This document shows positions 7,641 to 16,709 of a stretch of DNA of 64,000 bases, one piece after another. Position 1 is the first letter of the stretch. Each line of letters starts with the position of its first letter. The stretch covers positions 189,570 to 253,569 of the forward strand of contig KE159796.1 of the NCBI GenBank assembly GCA_000403475.2, in the 5' to 3' direction. Source of the DNA: Lachnospiraceae bacterium MD308 (lineage in GTDB: Bacteria > Bacillota > Clostridia > Lachnospirales > Lachnospiraceae). The position numbers and the translations under genes are program-made. The notes below the pieces were generated by a model. That model was not told the origin of the DNA and made no database searches. It was given only the letters and a program-made list of their open reading frames with translations.

Positions 7641-8396
7641 CTATTCGGTTTCTCGTTTCATAATACACTCCAATGTAAATTTTTCAAGCATTAGATTAAG
7701 TTGCTTGGCATTACGCATTGGGAAGTCGTGGTTTGCTCCTTGTAATACCATTGTCTGACAATTTGGATTTTGAGCAAGTAATGTAAGAGAAGTTTTCATA
7801 TCGCTGACTTCCTTACTCCCGCAAATTGCCAACATTGGTACTGTTACTTTTTGATATTCCGATAACTTTGATAAATTTAATGTATGAGCAAAAAAAGAAC
7901 GATACACCTGTGGGGTAATCTGTTTTGAATAGTCCGTCATATTATTTGTTTGTTCTCTGGTGTAATTCCAATACTTTCCTTGAAACTGCACCAACCATTT
8001 CCAATGCAGCATTTTTGCGGATAATCCCGAAAAAGAACAGTACATCTGAATTGTTTTCGGCTTTGGATTTACCCATGCACTTAAAAATACGGCAAAGTTA
8101 AATAATTCGGGCTGCTTACTGACAAGCATTATTGCAATCTGACCTCCAAGCGAATGACCGATTACGCCGATTCGCTTTTTATGTAGGGATTTAATGAGCG
8201 TAAGGAGTTCCTCTACGGTCTGTTCTGGCTCATAAATCTCAGCAGCAGCCTTTCCCGCACCTGCTAAGTGAGGTACAACAAGATGATATTTATCAGCAAA
8301 GCAATACTGCCCACAAAATGTATCAAGCGCACCCGCTCCATGCAGCAGCAGGATAGTCGGATTTTCCTTGTTTCCATATTCATCATAATACAGCAT
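7641..8396 (-). CDS. Alpha/beta-fold hydrolase
   Basis: A 251-residue protein from the ATG at 8396, which has AAAGGA 8 bases upstream; an upstream in-frame ATG at 8447 lies in decayed sequence. Visible features are the oxyanion HGAG (19-22), the nucleophile elbow GHSLGGQ with S82, and a C-terminal GANHDFPM holding the likely catalytic histidine (about 218). This is a complete serine hydrolase of unknown substrate. It sits just downstream of a disrupted hydrolase remnant and a disrupted tetR gene, an arrangement common in small TetR-controlled hydrolase operons. Confidence 0.8.
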   Translation of the reverse strand: MLYYDEYGNKENPTILLLHGAGALDTFCGQYCFADKYHLVVPHLAGAGKAAAEIYEPEQTVEELLTLIKSLHKKRIGVIGHSLGGQIAIMLVSKQPELFNFAVFLSAWVNPKPKTIQMYCSFSGLSAKMLHWKWLVQFQGKYWNYTREQTNNMTDYSKQITPQVYRSFFAHTLNLSKLSEYQKVTVPMLAICGSKEVSDMKTSLTLLAQNPNCQTMVLQGANHDFPMRNAKQLNLMLEKFTLECIMKRETE

Positions 8397-8646
8397 AATT
8401 TTTCCTTTCTTGGTGGATAGTTTTAAAGCATTTTGCCATAGGAGCAACCTGCTTCAGCCACTACAAGTCTGATTTTGAGTAATATTTAAATCCAGATGGC
8501 GTTGTATCTAACGCCACAAATCCTTTTACAATATCAGGATACAAAGCAGCAAAATGCTGACATGCATAGGAACACCCCATAAGATGATTGCGTAATTATC
8601 TGAAAAGTACAGTTCTGCCTTGTGCCAAAATTGTTTTATGCTTCAT
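8397..8646 (-). pseudogene. Decayed alpha/beta hydrolase fragment
   Basis: From an ATG at 8646 the minus strand reads MKHKTILAQGRTVLFR and then a TAA. The same frame continues with MGCSYACQHFAALYPDIV and KGFVALDTTPSGFKYYSKS, then a TAG, then QVAPMAKCFK. The GxSxA-like elbow and the AALYPDIVKGFVALD stretch are alpha/beta-hydrolase features. Two in-frame stops and missing flanks make it non-functional. Its 3' end merges into the leader of the intact hydrolase. Confidence 0.55.
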
Positions 8647-8651
8647 TTTGT

Positions 8652-9082
8652 TCACACCTCCTGCGTATAAATCTTTTTCCAAAAATCAATTAAAACAATA
8701 ATTTCTTTCTCAATTTCGTCTGGTATAATACAATTTGAACGATATTTTTTCAGCATATATCTATCGACAGTGTAAAATGTTTCAGCATACATTGTCTTTA
8801 TATCAATATCTTTCTGAAATTTTGATATATCTATTTTCTCAAACACTGTCATTTCACTTGCCTTGCTGATATCATTAAAATTTTCTTGAATGGAATTTTG
8901 TATTTCTGGAGTCGTTTCATAATATGCTCTTAACGAAAAAGCAACGCTTTTGAAATGCCGCTCTCGTCTGCAATTTCCGACATTGGGGCCTTTTTGTGGC
9001 TGCTTTCGGAAAATACTTTATAAGCAGCGTTTATAATACGCCGTTGTTTTTCTAATGGAAGTTTAAAAAACTTGTCATTCAT
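8652..9082 (-). pseudogene. Disrupted TetR-family regulator
   Basis: The ATG at 9082 opens a typical TetR helix-turn-helix: MNDKFFKLPLEKQRRIINA, then EIADESGISKALLF. The frame is then broken where the next residues (normally HYF..K) should be. A second frame continues as YYETTPEIQNSIQENF through KIDISKFQKDI to the end at 8652. The protein is too short and frame-shifted, so an internal deletion is likely. The piece after the break could in principle be translated from 8852, but it lacks a DNA-binding domain. Confidence 0.65.
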
Positions 9083-9104
9083 ATACATTCTCCTTATTGG
9101 CTGT

Positions 9105-9143
9105 AACGGTTAATGCGAGTATATTATATATCCGTTGACCGTT
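9105..9143. promoter_or_regulatory. Imperfect inverted repeat upstream of the broken tetR
   Basis: AACGGTTAA (9105-9113) and TTGACCGTT (9135-9143) are inverted copies with one mismatch, around AT-rich DNA that contains TATAAT on the minus strand. The position just upstream of the tetR start suggests a former TetR operator. It also overlaps the 3' end of the tnpV remnant. Confidence 0.3.
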
Positions 9144-9148
9144 TTTGA

Positions 9149-9515
9149 GAAGACTATTTCCATCGCACAAGCCCGTATGTTATTCATTCGTCCGAAAATC
9201 CCAACTTTTGAGAAATCCCAAAGTTTAGATTTGGCCTATCTATTCTATGGCGTTTTCTGCCTTTAGCAGTTACGTGATACCCTGTGACTGTTTCCTGCAT
9301 TCTATAAACCGTTCAAAGCGTTTCTGCGCCTGTTTATCAATTTCAGCAAGGTAAGCATTGAGATTGCCGCTCGTGAGAAGATTGGTGTATGTAACCTTTC
9401 GGTAATGCTTCAGATAGTCCATATGCCGCTGTCTTCAAATGCTTATTGGCTTTTCTTCCTTATCTGGTAATCATAAATCAAGATCACACTCTTTCAGTAG
9501 CGTGAAATCAGTCAT
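9149..9515 (-). pseudogene. tnpV: Decayed transposon protein TnpV
   Basis: From the ATG at 9515 one frame reads MTDFTLLKECDLDL, stop, LPDKEEKPISI, stop, then RQRHMDYLKHYRKVTYTNLL, SGNLNAYLAEIDKQAQKRFE and RKQSQGIT. The frame then shifts, with KAENAIE, a stop, and finally GRMNNIRACAMEIV near 9193-9152. This order is that of TnpV, a small protein of Firmicute conjugative and mobilisable transposons. At least two stops stand where tryptophan (TGG) is expected. The gene is clearly dead and shows that this region derives from a mobile element. Confidence 0.65.
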
Positions 9516-9570
9516 TGCCCCGCCGCTGTTATCCATTCATAAAGTAATATCCCCTGGATTATCCGGCGGA

Positions 9571-9882
9571 TCAGTCACCTAATTCCTCTAATGATGTAAC
9601 AACAGATGGATTTCTTTTTGCGGCAGAAATATATTCATATTTTTTCAAAGCCAAATTTCTGACAATCCTGCTCAAGAATACGGAAAATCTATTTGGGTGT
9701 TTATCCGGGATTGCGTTCCAGACTGCAAGGTAAGTATCGTTGATACATTCTTCCCTGTCTTGGTAGTTTGAGAGAATGTAGTTTGCGATATGATTACAAA
9801 GTCCGCCATATTTTGAAGATGTTTCTGCAATCGCACTTTCATCTCTTGCCCAATAAAGACTTACAATCGTCTCGTCATTCAT
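9571..9882 (-). pseudogene. Truncated ECF-type RNA polymerase sigma factor
   Basis: 103 residues correspond to sigma region 2: SSKYGGLCNHIANYIL, then DREECINDTYLAVWNAIPD, then SRIVRNLALKKYEY. Full proteins of this type are about 170-190 residues with a region 4 helix-turn-helix. Here the frame stops right after SLEELGD, and the following sequence does not continue region 4 in any frame. Such sigma factors are common passengers of Firmicute transposons. It could still be expressed as a short protein but cannot be a normal sigma factor. Confidence 0.6.
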
Positions 9883-9934
9883 TGTATGTATTCACCTCGT
9901 TATTTTGTAGATAAACAGCCTCTACTATATTAAG

Positions 9935-11588
9935 CCTGAATTATTCACGGAATAACAGCATTAACTGCTGAAACCCGCATAGTTACTGTATTTTAATTGA
10001 ATATTGCTTTTCACTTATTTAGTGAATAGAAAAAGACCTCTATCTATGGTAAAATTTAGGTGTCCAATCCAAATCAAAACCAAAGAAAGGGTCTTTATAT
10101 GGATATTTTAAACACTGTAAGCTTAGAAAGCAATAGCCAGATTAAAATTAATTTTGACGGAGGCGATTTATCCTCCGATGCAGGACTTCTCCTGTTCAAA
10201 GAGTTCCTGTTTAAGATTGGAGCGGTCAGGCTCGTTAATCGTATGTTCAAAACCAATGATACCGCATGGTTCCGCGTCCATAAGGATGATACGAATCTGA
10301 TGCAGGTAATTTACCAGATTATCAATTCCTACTTTGAGGATGACTGTGCAGACGAACTGACAAACGAACCTGTTATGACAGTTATTTTAGGCAAGGATGC
10401 CCTGGCATCCCAGCCTACCCTGTCACGCTTTTTTAACCGCATGGATGGAGATACACTCAACCAGCTAAGCCAGATTACACGTGAACTCCGTAAAGTCATC
10501 TATTCCATAAAGAGACCGGAATTCATGCTTTTTGATATTGACTCCACACTTCTTGATACCTATGGGAATCAGGAAGGAGAAGGTTTCAACTACCATTATC
10601 AGGCTCATGGTTATCATCCGCTGTTATGCTACGACGGGCTGACCGGCGATCTGCTAAAAGCACAGCTTCGTGACGGCACCATGTATTGCAGCAAAGAGGC
10701 AGATATTTTTATGAAGTCCCTTCTGGATGAATTCCTCTGCGATTTCCCGGATATGCCGCTTTACTTTCGTGGTGACAGTGGTTTTGCGTCACCAGGCCTG
10801 TATGAAGTTCTTGAAGATAAAAACTGCAAATATGCCATCCGGCTCAAGGAGAATGCAAAACTCCGTGAATTGGCAGAAGAGGAAAACCAGGCACTGTACC
10901 GTGCAACGAAATCCAACCAGGTAGATTACGCTGTCGAGTATGGGGAATTCCTGTACCAGGCCGGTTCATGGAACCATCCACGCAGGGTGGCCTTTAAAAT
11001 AGAAAAGCCGTATGGGCAGATGATCCATCTGTATACCTTTATTGTCACAACACTGGAAATGGAACCTTATCAGGTGATCCGGTTCTATTGCGGAAGAGAC
11101 AAAATGGAAAATTTCATCAAGGAATGCAAAAGCGGTTTTGACTTTGCCTCTGTAAGCAGTTCCTCAAAGCTGGTAAATGCGAACCGCCTTCTGGTTCATG
11201 CATTAGCTTATAACCTATTCAATTGGTTTAGACGATTGGCGCTTGCTGCCAGTATGCGAAAACAGCGTATTGATACCATACGATTAAAACTGCTGAAGAT
11301 AGCCGCAAGGGTGGTAAAATCAGCACGATATAAATATTTTAAACTGTGCAGCAGCTGTCCCTACAAGAAAGAATTCTACGAGACACTGGAAAACATCCGT
11401 AACCTGCAGCCACAGTTGGAATAATAACTGTTAATGGACCTTGACAGCCACAATAAATTTCCAACCCTATCACAGGAGAAGTCTGCCCATTTTTAGGCTA
11501 TCTTGCGACAGAGTGAGGTATCTGGAGGGGTTGTAATGGTAACTACGGCGGATTTTATGTGAGTTTATACTGCCGTGAATAATTCAGG
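9935..11588 (+). mobile_element. Complete IS1380-family insertion sequence (1654 bp)
   Basis: Perfect 16-bp terminal inverted repeats CCTGAATTATTCACGG (9935-9950) and its complement (11573-11588) bound a single transposase gene. Element length and ends starting with CC fit the IS1380 family. No exact target duplication is present: the flanking 5-mers are TTAAG on the left and TTTAG on the right (4 of 5 match). The element lies between the decayed transposon cargo and the type III restriction-modification genes, its right end about 90 bp before mod. Confidence 0.85.
10099..11424 (+). CDS. IS1380-family transposase
   Basis: A 441-residue DDE transposase of normal length and without frame damage. 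Likely catalytic residues are the D in LFDIDSTLLDTYG, the D in YFRGDSGFASPG, and the E in the helix after CGRDKMENFIKECKSG. The N-terminal NFDGGDLSSDAGLLLFKEF block is typical of the family. The start at 10099 is chosen for the AAGAAAGGG 6 bases upstream; an ATG at 10060 lies in the leader. It is the only gene between the 16-bp repeats, so the element looks autonomous. Confidence 0.92.
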   Translation: MDILNTVSLESNSQIKINFDGGDLSSDAGLLLFKEFLFKIGAVRLVNRMFKTNDTAWFRVHKDDTNLMQVIYQIINSYFEDDCADELTNEPVMTVILGKDALASQPTLSRFFNRMDGDTLNQLSQITRELRKVIYSIKRPEFMLFDIDSTLLDTYGNQEGEGFNYHYQAHGYHPLLCYDGLTGDLLKAQLRDGTMYCSKEADIFMKSLLDEFLCDFPDMPLYFRGDSGFASPGLYEVLEDKNCKYAIRLKENAKLRELAEEENQALYRATKSNQVDYAVEYGEFLYQAGSWNHPRRVAFKIEKPYGQMIHLYTFIVTTLEMEPYQVIRFYCGRDKMENFIKECKSGFDFASVSSSSKLVNANRLLVHALAYNLFNWFRRLALAASMRKQRIDTIRLKLLKIAARVVKSARYKYFKLCSSCPYKKEFYETLENIRNLQPQLE

Positions 11589-11609
11589 TTTAGTGAAAAA
11601 ACATCGTGT

Positions 11610-11665
11610 TTCTATTACTGAAATGTGTTAATATTGACTATATATAGTTTTATCCATATATTAGA
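11610..11665 (+). promoter_or_regulatory. Promoter region of the type III restriction-modification operon
   Basis: Two overlapping solutions are visible. TTGACT (11634-11639) with a 17-bp spacer and TATATT (11657-11662) would start inside the ribosome site. TTACTG (11615-11620) with an 18-bp spacer and TATATA (11639-11644) would start near 11651 and keep AGAGGAGG in the transcript. The second is functionally more plausible. The insertion sequence ends about 25 bp upstream. Confidence 0.45.
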
Positions 11666-11677
11666 GGAGGAATCGTA

Positions 11678-13396
11678 ATGGCAAACAGACTAGAATTGAT
11701 GTGGTATGGGAAGGATGAGCCAATTCATGTAGAACCACGTCTGTTGATAGAGAATACAGAGTTGTCAAATATTGGTGCAGATATTGATACAGAGAATATG
11801 CTGATACATGGAGATAATTTACTTGCATTGAAAGCATTGGAAAAGGATTATGCAGGACAGGTTAAGTGTATTTACATAGATCCGCCATTTAATACAGGTC
11901 AGGCATTTGAGCATTATGATGATAATCTGGAACATTCTATATGGCTGAATCTTATGAATGAGCGTTTTAAGCATTTGTATAGATTGCTCGAGACTAATGG
12001 TATGTTTTGGATTCATCTTGACGATGTTGAAGTACACTATTGTAAGGTTCTTCTTGATGAAATATTTACAAGATGTAATTTCGTGTCACACATCACATAT
12101 GAGCGTTCTGCGGTTGCTGGATTAGGGCAGGGGGGATATCTTGTTAATACAACAGAACATATACTTCTGTACAAAAAAGGAAATTTGCCGGATAAAGTTA
12201 ATTTGAGTTATGAGGAATTGGGATTTAATATTATAAAACGATATAACAGATTTGTAGTAAACTTTGGGGAAAGGGTTTTAGTAAGAGAGTTTACTGCAAA
12301 GTCAAATGGGGAGTTAGTCAGAGTTTATGAACATTCAGGATTTGAAATTGCCAGTATTTCTCTACGAGACGCAAAGAATCGAGAAACAGAAATCAGAAAA
12401 GAGTTTGTTGCACATTTAGATAGTCTTTTTCGTGGGAATCGAGTTCAGAAAGAAAATGAATTTCAAAATAATATAATTGCGTTTTTGGATAAAGGGAAAC
12501 TTTATTCTGTAGATTATGTACCTAGTCGTGGGAAAAATAAAGGAGAAGAAACCACGTTGTATTACTATAATTGTGAGTTGCTTTCATGGCTAAGAGACAC
12601 GACTACACTAGAGGATGGTATGCTAGCTAAATCGCAGAAAATGACTACATTGTGGAAACATGGTGAAATCCCCAAAGCTGATATAGCGAACGAAGGAGGG
12701 GTATATTTTCCGAGGAGTAAAAAGCCAGAACAATTATTGTATCGTATTATCGAAATGTCAACAGAACCGGGGGATATTGTCCTTGATAGCTTTCTGGGTT
12801 CAGGAACGACAGCGGCAGTTGCCCACAAAATGGGGAGACGTTATATTGGGATTGAAATGGGAGAACATGCATATACCCATTGTAAAACAAGGTTAGATAC
12901 AGTGATTGCGGGAAATGATTTATTGGGTATTACCAAAACTTTGGATTGGCGGGGAGGTGGGGGTTATCGTTTTTACGAGTTAGCGCCTACGCTTATTAAT
13001 ATAGATGCTTTTGGGGAATATGTTATAAATAAAGAATATAATGTGGATATGCTGGCGGCAGCAGTGGCACTACATGAGGGATTCAAATATCAGCCAGATA
13101 AAAATTTGTTTTGGAAACAGTCAGTGGGTAATGAAAACAGTTATTTGTTTGTAACTACCCGCCATCTGAATGGCGCTTATCTTGATTCTATCAAAGATTC
13201 GATGCAAGAGGAGGAATATCTGATCATTGCCTGTAAGTCCTTTGATTCCAAGATGGATAAAGTCTATGATAATATTATAATAAAGAAAATTCCGCAGATG
13301 CTTTTGAACCGTTGTGAATATGGAAAGGATGACTATGCGCTGAATATTGTTCATCCGCCCGTATATGAAGATGAGGAGGTGGGAGGTGATGAGTGA
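11678..13396 (+). CDS. mod: Type III restriction-modification DNA methyltransferase (Mod)
   Basis: A 572-residue adenine-specific methyltransferase. Catalytic motif IV, DPPF (residues 68-71, in YIDPPFNTGQAF), precedes the AdoMet-binding motif I, SFLGSGTTAA (about 371-380). That is the beta-class order expected for type III Mod. The region between (about 120-340) is the likely target-recognition part and the most variable. The C-terminal part (about 420-570) fits the Mod-Res interface. It overlaps res by 8 bp. Mod modifies one strand of an asymmetric site and also supplies specificity to the Res translocase. The recognition sequence cannot be read from the protein. Flanking AT-rich DNA suggests transfer. 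Confidence 0.92.
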   Translation: MANRLELMWYGKDEPIHVEPRLLIENTELSNIGADIDTENMLIHGDNLLALKALEKDYAGQVKCIYIDPPFNTGQAFEHYDDNLEHSIWLNLMNERFKHLYRLLETNGMFWIHLDDVEVHYCKVLLDEIFTRCNFVSHITYERSAVAGLGQGGYLVNTTEHILLYKKGNLPDKVNLSYEELGFNIIKRYNRFVVNFGERVLVREFTAKSNGELVRVYEHSGFEIASISLRDAKNRETEIRKEFVAHLDSLFRGNRVQKENEFQNNIIAFLDKGKLYSVDYVPSRGKNKGEETTLYYYNCELLSWLRDTTTLEDGMLAKSQKMTTLWKHGEIPKADIANEGGVYFPRSKKPEQLLYRIIEMSTEPGDIVLDSFLGSGTTAAVAHKMGRRYIGIEMGEHAYTHCKTRLDTVIAGNDLLGITKTLDWRGGGGYRFYELAPTLINIDAFGEYVINKEYNVDMLAAAVALHEGFKYQPDKNLFWKQSVGNENSYLFVTTRHLNGAYLDSIKDSMQEEEYLIIACKSFDSKMDKVYDNIIIKKIPQMLLNRCEYGKDDYALNIVHPPVYEDEEVGGDE

Positions 13397-16037
13397 TGTG
13401 CGTTTCCTGAAGTATACAACAGAATATATCAGTGGGGTAATGTCGCTACGGACACCACAGGAGGATTCGTTGAAGATATTAGATTCCATTATGGCTGAAG
13501 TAGATTTATCCAAAGATAGAAAACTGGAAGAAAAACTTAGCGATATTACTGCAATGTATCCTATTTGTACGGATTTTGAAAGAAACTTTCCGTCTCTCAC
13601 CTTTGCTCTAGCTACAGGTGTTGGGAAAACAAGATTGATGGGTGCATTTATTACATATCTTTATACAGTGCATAGTGTACGGAATTTTTTTGTGGTTGCA
13701 CCAGGAACTACTATTTATGATAAATTACAGAAGGATTTGGGTGATCCGTCAAGCGCAAAATATGTTTTTAAAGGTATTGGGTGTTTTCTCGAACCCCCGA
13801 ATATCGTGACGGATGAAGATTATCATAATAAAAATATCCGGTTGTGGGAATCGGATATCAATATCTATATTTACAATATAGATAAATTTAATAAAGAAGA
13901 TGCCAAGATGAAGGAAGTAACGGAAAACCTGGGAAAATCTTTCTATGATGCGATATCTTCGTTGGATGATTTGGTTTTGATTATGGATGAAAGCCATCAT
14001 TACAGGGCAGCGAAGGGAATGGTAGCTCTTGACAATCTGCATCCTATGCTAGGCTTGGAACTCACAGCAACTCCTTTATGGAAAAAGGGAACAAAACAGG
14101 TTCCATTTAGGAATGTTGTCTATGAGTATCCATTATCTAAGGCGATTGCGGATGGTTACACCAGAACGCCTTTTGCTGTTACCCGTACAGACATAGATTT
14201 CTACAATTTTGGCGTGGAACAGTTGGACAAGCTGATGATTTTGGATGGCATAACTTGTCATGAAAATGCAAAGAAAAAATTAGAATTATATACAGATGAA
14301 ACGGGAAAGAGAATTGTAAAACCCTTTATGTTAATTGTCTGTCAGGATACAGCACATGCCGAATGGGTGGAATCATTTGTAAAATCTGATGAATTTCGGA
14401 ATGGGAGATACAAAAATAAAACCATTACAGTTCATTCTAAAATGCGCGGGGCGGAAAGTGAATTTAATATGCGGCTTTTATTGGATGTGGAGAGAAACGA
14501 TAATCCAATAGAAATTGTGATTCATGTCAATATGTTAAAGGAAGGTTGGGACGTAAATAATCTATACACGATTGTTCCGCTCCGCACCGCGGCATCCAAA
14601 GTACTGCGGGAGCAGATGGTTGGACGGGGACTTCGTTTGCCGTACGGAGAAAGAACCAATAATCCGGATGTGGATGCAGTTATGTTGACAGCACATGATA
14701 AATTTCAGGATATTTTAGAAGAGGCAAGAAAGGGAGATTCTATTTTCCATGCAGGAAATGTAATTCGTGTGGAAGATATCGTTCAGGAAGAAAGTGTATA
14801 TACACAAATAGAATTGTTTTTGGATGATGATAAACACGAAAAGGATTACAGGGAAACAGGGATAATACGTTCTTCTCAGATAGATGAATTGTTTGAGAAG
14901 GCAGAGGGAACAATTACATATGAGATAGCCAGTGCTATTCAGGAAGAAAAAGCTGTAATAGTGTCGGATGCTCGAAAGAAAGAAATCAAAGCAAAGGTAG
15001 AAAAAAAGATCACGGAAAATAAGGACTTAGGAGAGATTTATAAAGAAAATGCAAATCCACTGAGTGTCTGGATGGAGCAAAAAATCGAAAAAACGCAAAG
15101 GGAAGTGATAAAAAAGTTTATTCCTATTCCTAAAATTAAAATAACAGATGAAGGTATAGAAGAATACCGTTTTGTGGATTTCGATTTGGACTTAACGGTA
15201 TTTAGGCATGTGCCCATTCAGAATGAAATGCTGATACAAAATTTGGAAGACATGTCAGATAAAGAGCGCATTAAGGGATATGCTATTGATTTTGAGGGAT
15301 GTAATCCGAAGAAAGAAATCTTGAGTCAATTGCGTCTGAAATCAGAGATAGATTATGAAAGATGTTCTGAGTTGTTGTTTAAATTAATTACACAATTATG
15401 TGACCATCATCAGGATTTATATGGAAATAATGGGATGCAAAATATTGTTATGATGTATAAGCGGGATATAGCGAACCAGATTTATGACCAGATGATGCAG
15501 AATTTTTATTGTGAAAATGGATTTTTGGTAGAGAAAGTAATTGGAACAAGGGATTATAACCTTACACAGCATTATAATTTTGTGGAAAGGATGAGTCTGT
15601 ATGCGAAGTATACAGGAAATATTAAGTCTATTTTGTTTGATGGAATACGGAAAGGTGTTTTCAGTTCCGCAAAATTTGATAGCTATCCGGAATTGCTTTT
15701 AGCAAGGGTAATGGAGGGGGATAATGCTGTGAAGAACTGGCTTAGACCGGCAAAACAGGAGTTTAATATTACCTATAACCATGGACATCCATATGAACCG
15801 GATTTTGTTGTGGAAACAAATCGGAAAATTTATCTTGTTGAGGTAAAGGGAGAAGATAAGTTAAATATTCCAGATGTTGTTGCAAAGAAAAAACGGGCAA
15901 TTAAATATTGCGAGGTAGTAAGCAGTTGGGGAAAGGTAAATGGCTATAAGGAATGGCAGTATTTGTTCATTCCATCAAAACAAATACATGAGAATTCTTC
16001 TTTTGAACAGTTGGCAAAGAGATTTGGAGAAGAGTAA
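13389..16037 (+). CDS. res: Type III restriction enzyme helicase-nuclease subunit (Res)
   Basis: An 882-residue superfamily 2 helicase with a C-terminal nuclease. Visible are the Walker A ATGVGKTRL (about 74-82), Walker B with DESHH (about 199-203), LTATP (about 225), and the late helicase motif around REQMVGRGLRLP (about 415). A C-terminal PD-(D/E)XK centre has PDFVVE near residue 803 and EVKGED near 818. The start at 13389 overlaps the mod stop by 8 bp, with AGGAGGT 8 bases upstream. In this family Res cuts DNA after ATP-driven communication between two Mod-bound sites. Both active sites appear intact, so the system looks functional. Confidence 0.92.
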   Translation: MSDVRFLKYTTEYISGVMSLRTPQEDSLKILDSIMAEVDLSKDRKLEEKLSDITAMYPICTDFERNFPSLTFALATGVGKTRLMGAFITYLYTVHSVRNFFVVAPGTTIYDKLQKDLGDPSSAKYVFKGIGCFLEPPNIVTDEDYHNKNIRLWESDINIYIYNIDKFNKEDAKMKEVTENLGKSFYDAISSLDDLVLIMDESHHYRAAKGMVALDNLHPMLGLELTATPLWKKGTKQVPFRNVVYEYPLSKAIADGYTRTPFAVTRTDIDFYNFGVEQLDKLMILDGITCHENAKKKLELYTDETGKRIVKPFMLIVCQDTAHAEWVESFVKSDEFRNGRYKNKTITVHSKMRGAESEFNMRLLLDVERNDNPIEIVIHVNMLKEGWDVNNLYTIVPLRTAASKVLREQMVGRGLRLPYGERTNNPDVDAVMLTAHDKFQDILEEARKGDSIFHAGNVIRVEDIVQEESVYTQIELFLDDDKHEKDYRETGIIRSSQIDELFEKAEGTITYEIASAIQEEKAVIVSDARKKEIKAKVEKKITENKDLGEIYKENANPLSVWMEQKIEKTQREVIKKFIPIPKIKITDEGIEEYRFVDFDLDLTVFRHVPIQNEMLIQNLEDMSDKERIKGYAIDFEGCNPKKEILSQLRLKSEIDYERCSELLFKLITQLCDHHQDLYGNNGMQNIVMMYKRDIANQIYDQMMQNFYCENGFLVEKVIGTRDYNLTQHYNFVERMSLYAKYTGNIKSILFDGIRKGVFSSAKFDSYPELLLARVMEGDNAVKNWLRPAKQEFNITYNHGHPYEPDFVVETNRKIYLVEVKGEDKLNIPDVVAKKKRAIKYCEVVSSWGKVNGYKEWQYLFIPSKQIHENSSFEQLAKRFGEE

Positions 16038-16089
16038 TTTTGTGTTAGAAAAGGAAAAAGGTAATTGAAAAAGTAAGTGGGAGGCTAAT

Positions 16090-16647
16090 TTGAAAAAAGA
16101 AGATATATACATAGTTGGAGATTCAGTTATTATAAAGTCTGTGACAGAAAAGGAAATAGATGATTACTTGCATATTAGGAGATTTGCCACAGTTTTTAAA
16201 GCGGAATACGATAAAGAAAACGGACTTTGGGAATACATGAGACCGAAATTGATAGACGATATAGAAGGTCCTGATATTATTTGTTTGATTTATCAGGAGA
16301 AATCAAACAAGGCGATTGGATATGTGGAACTTGAAATGAATGAGGCGGATCCTCCGAAAGTAGGGATTGGCATTTTGGAAGAAGAACGGAAAAAGGGATA
16401 TGCTTTTGAGGCATCTTCTCTTTTGATTAATAAGGCATTTGAGAATGAAGAAATAGAGTATATAGAATGGATGGCTACAGAGGGTAACGATGCAAGCAAT
16501 AGAATTGCCCGAAAATTAGGTGGGGAAATAATTAGAAAAGAGCCGATTATTCCGAAGGATGTAATGGAACATTGGGAAGAAGAAATTTCTAAGGGAGAAA
16601 TTCCTTGCTATGTTGTATATGGAATATACCGGGAATGTAGTAGGTAA
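16090..16647 (+). CDS. GNAT-family N-acetyltransferase
   Basis: A 185-residue protein starting at TTG (16090), with GGGAGG five bases upstream. The acetyl-CoA loop region reads GIGILEEERKKGYAFEAS, matching the R/Q-x-x-G-x-G/A signature of GNAT motif A, and is followed by WMATEGNDASNRIARKLG, typical of RimJ/RimL-like members. The substrate is unknown. It lies 52 bp after res and 62 bp before the ATPase gene on the same strand, so it may be co-transcribed with both. It could be a protein or small-molecule acetyltransferase, or even the antidote-type partner of a defence module, but nothing proves a link. Confidence 0.8.
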   Translation: MKKEDIYIVGDSVIIKSVTEKEIDDYLHIRRFATVFKAEYDKENGLWEYMRPKLIDDIEGPDIICLIYQEKSNKAIGYVELEMNEADPPKVGIGILEEERKKGYAFEASSLLINKAFENEEIEYIEWMATEGNDASNRIARKLGGEIIRKEPIIPKDVMEHWEEEISKGEIPCYVVYGIYRECSR

Positions 16648-16709
16648 TTAATTGCATGTAAAATAAATATTTTGCCCTAATGACATATGAAAGAAAGCGA
16701 GGAGCAGAG

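Noticed and set aside
9105-9143. Second insertion-sequence end or att site
   Set aside because: The inverted repeat is short, imperfect and has no partner further away; a former TetR operator is simpler.
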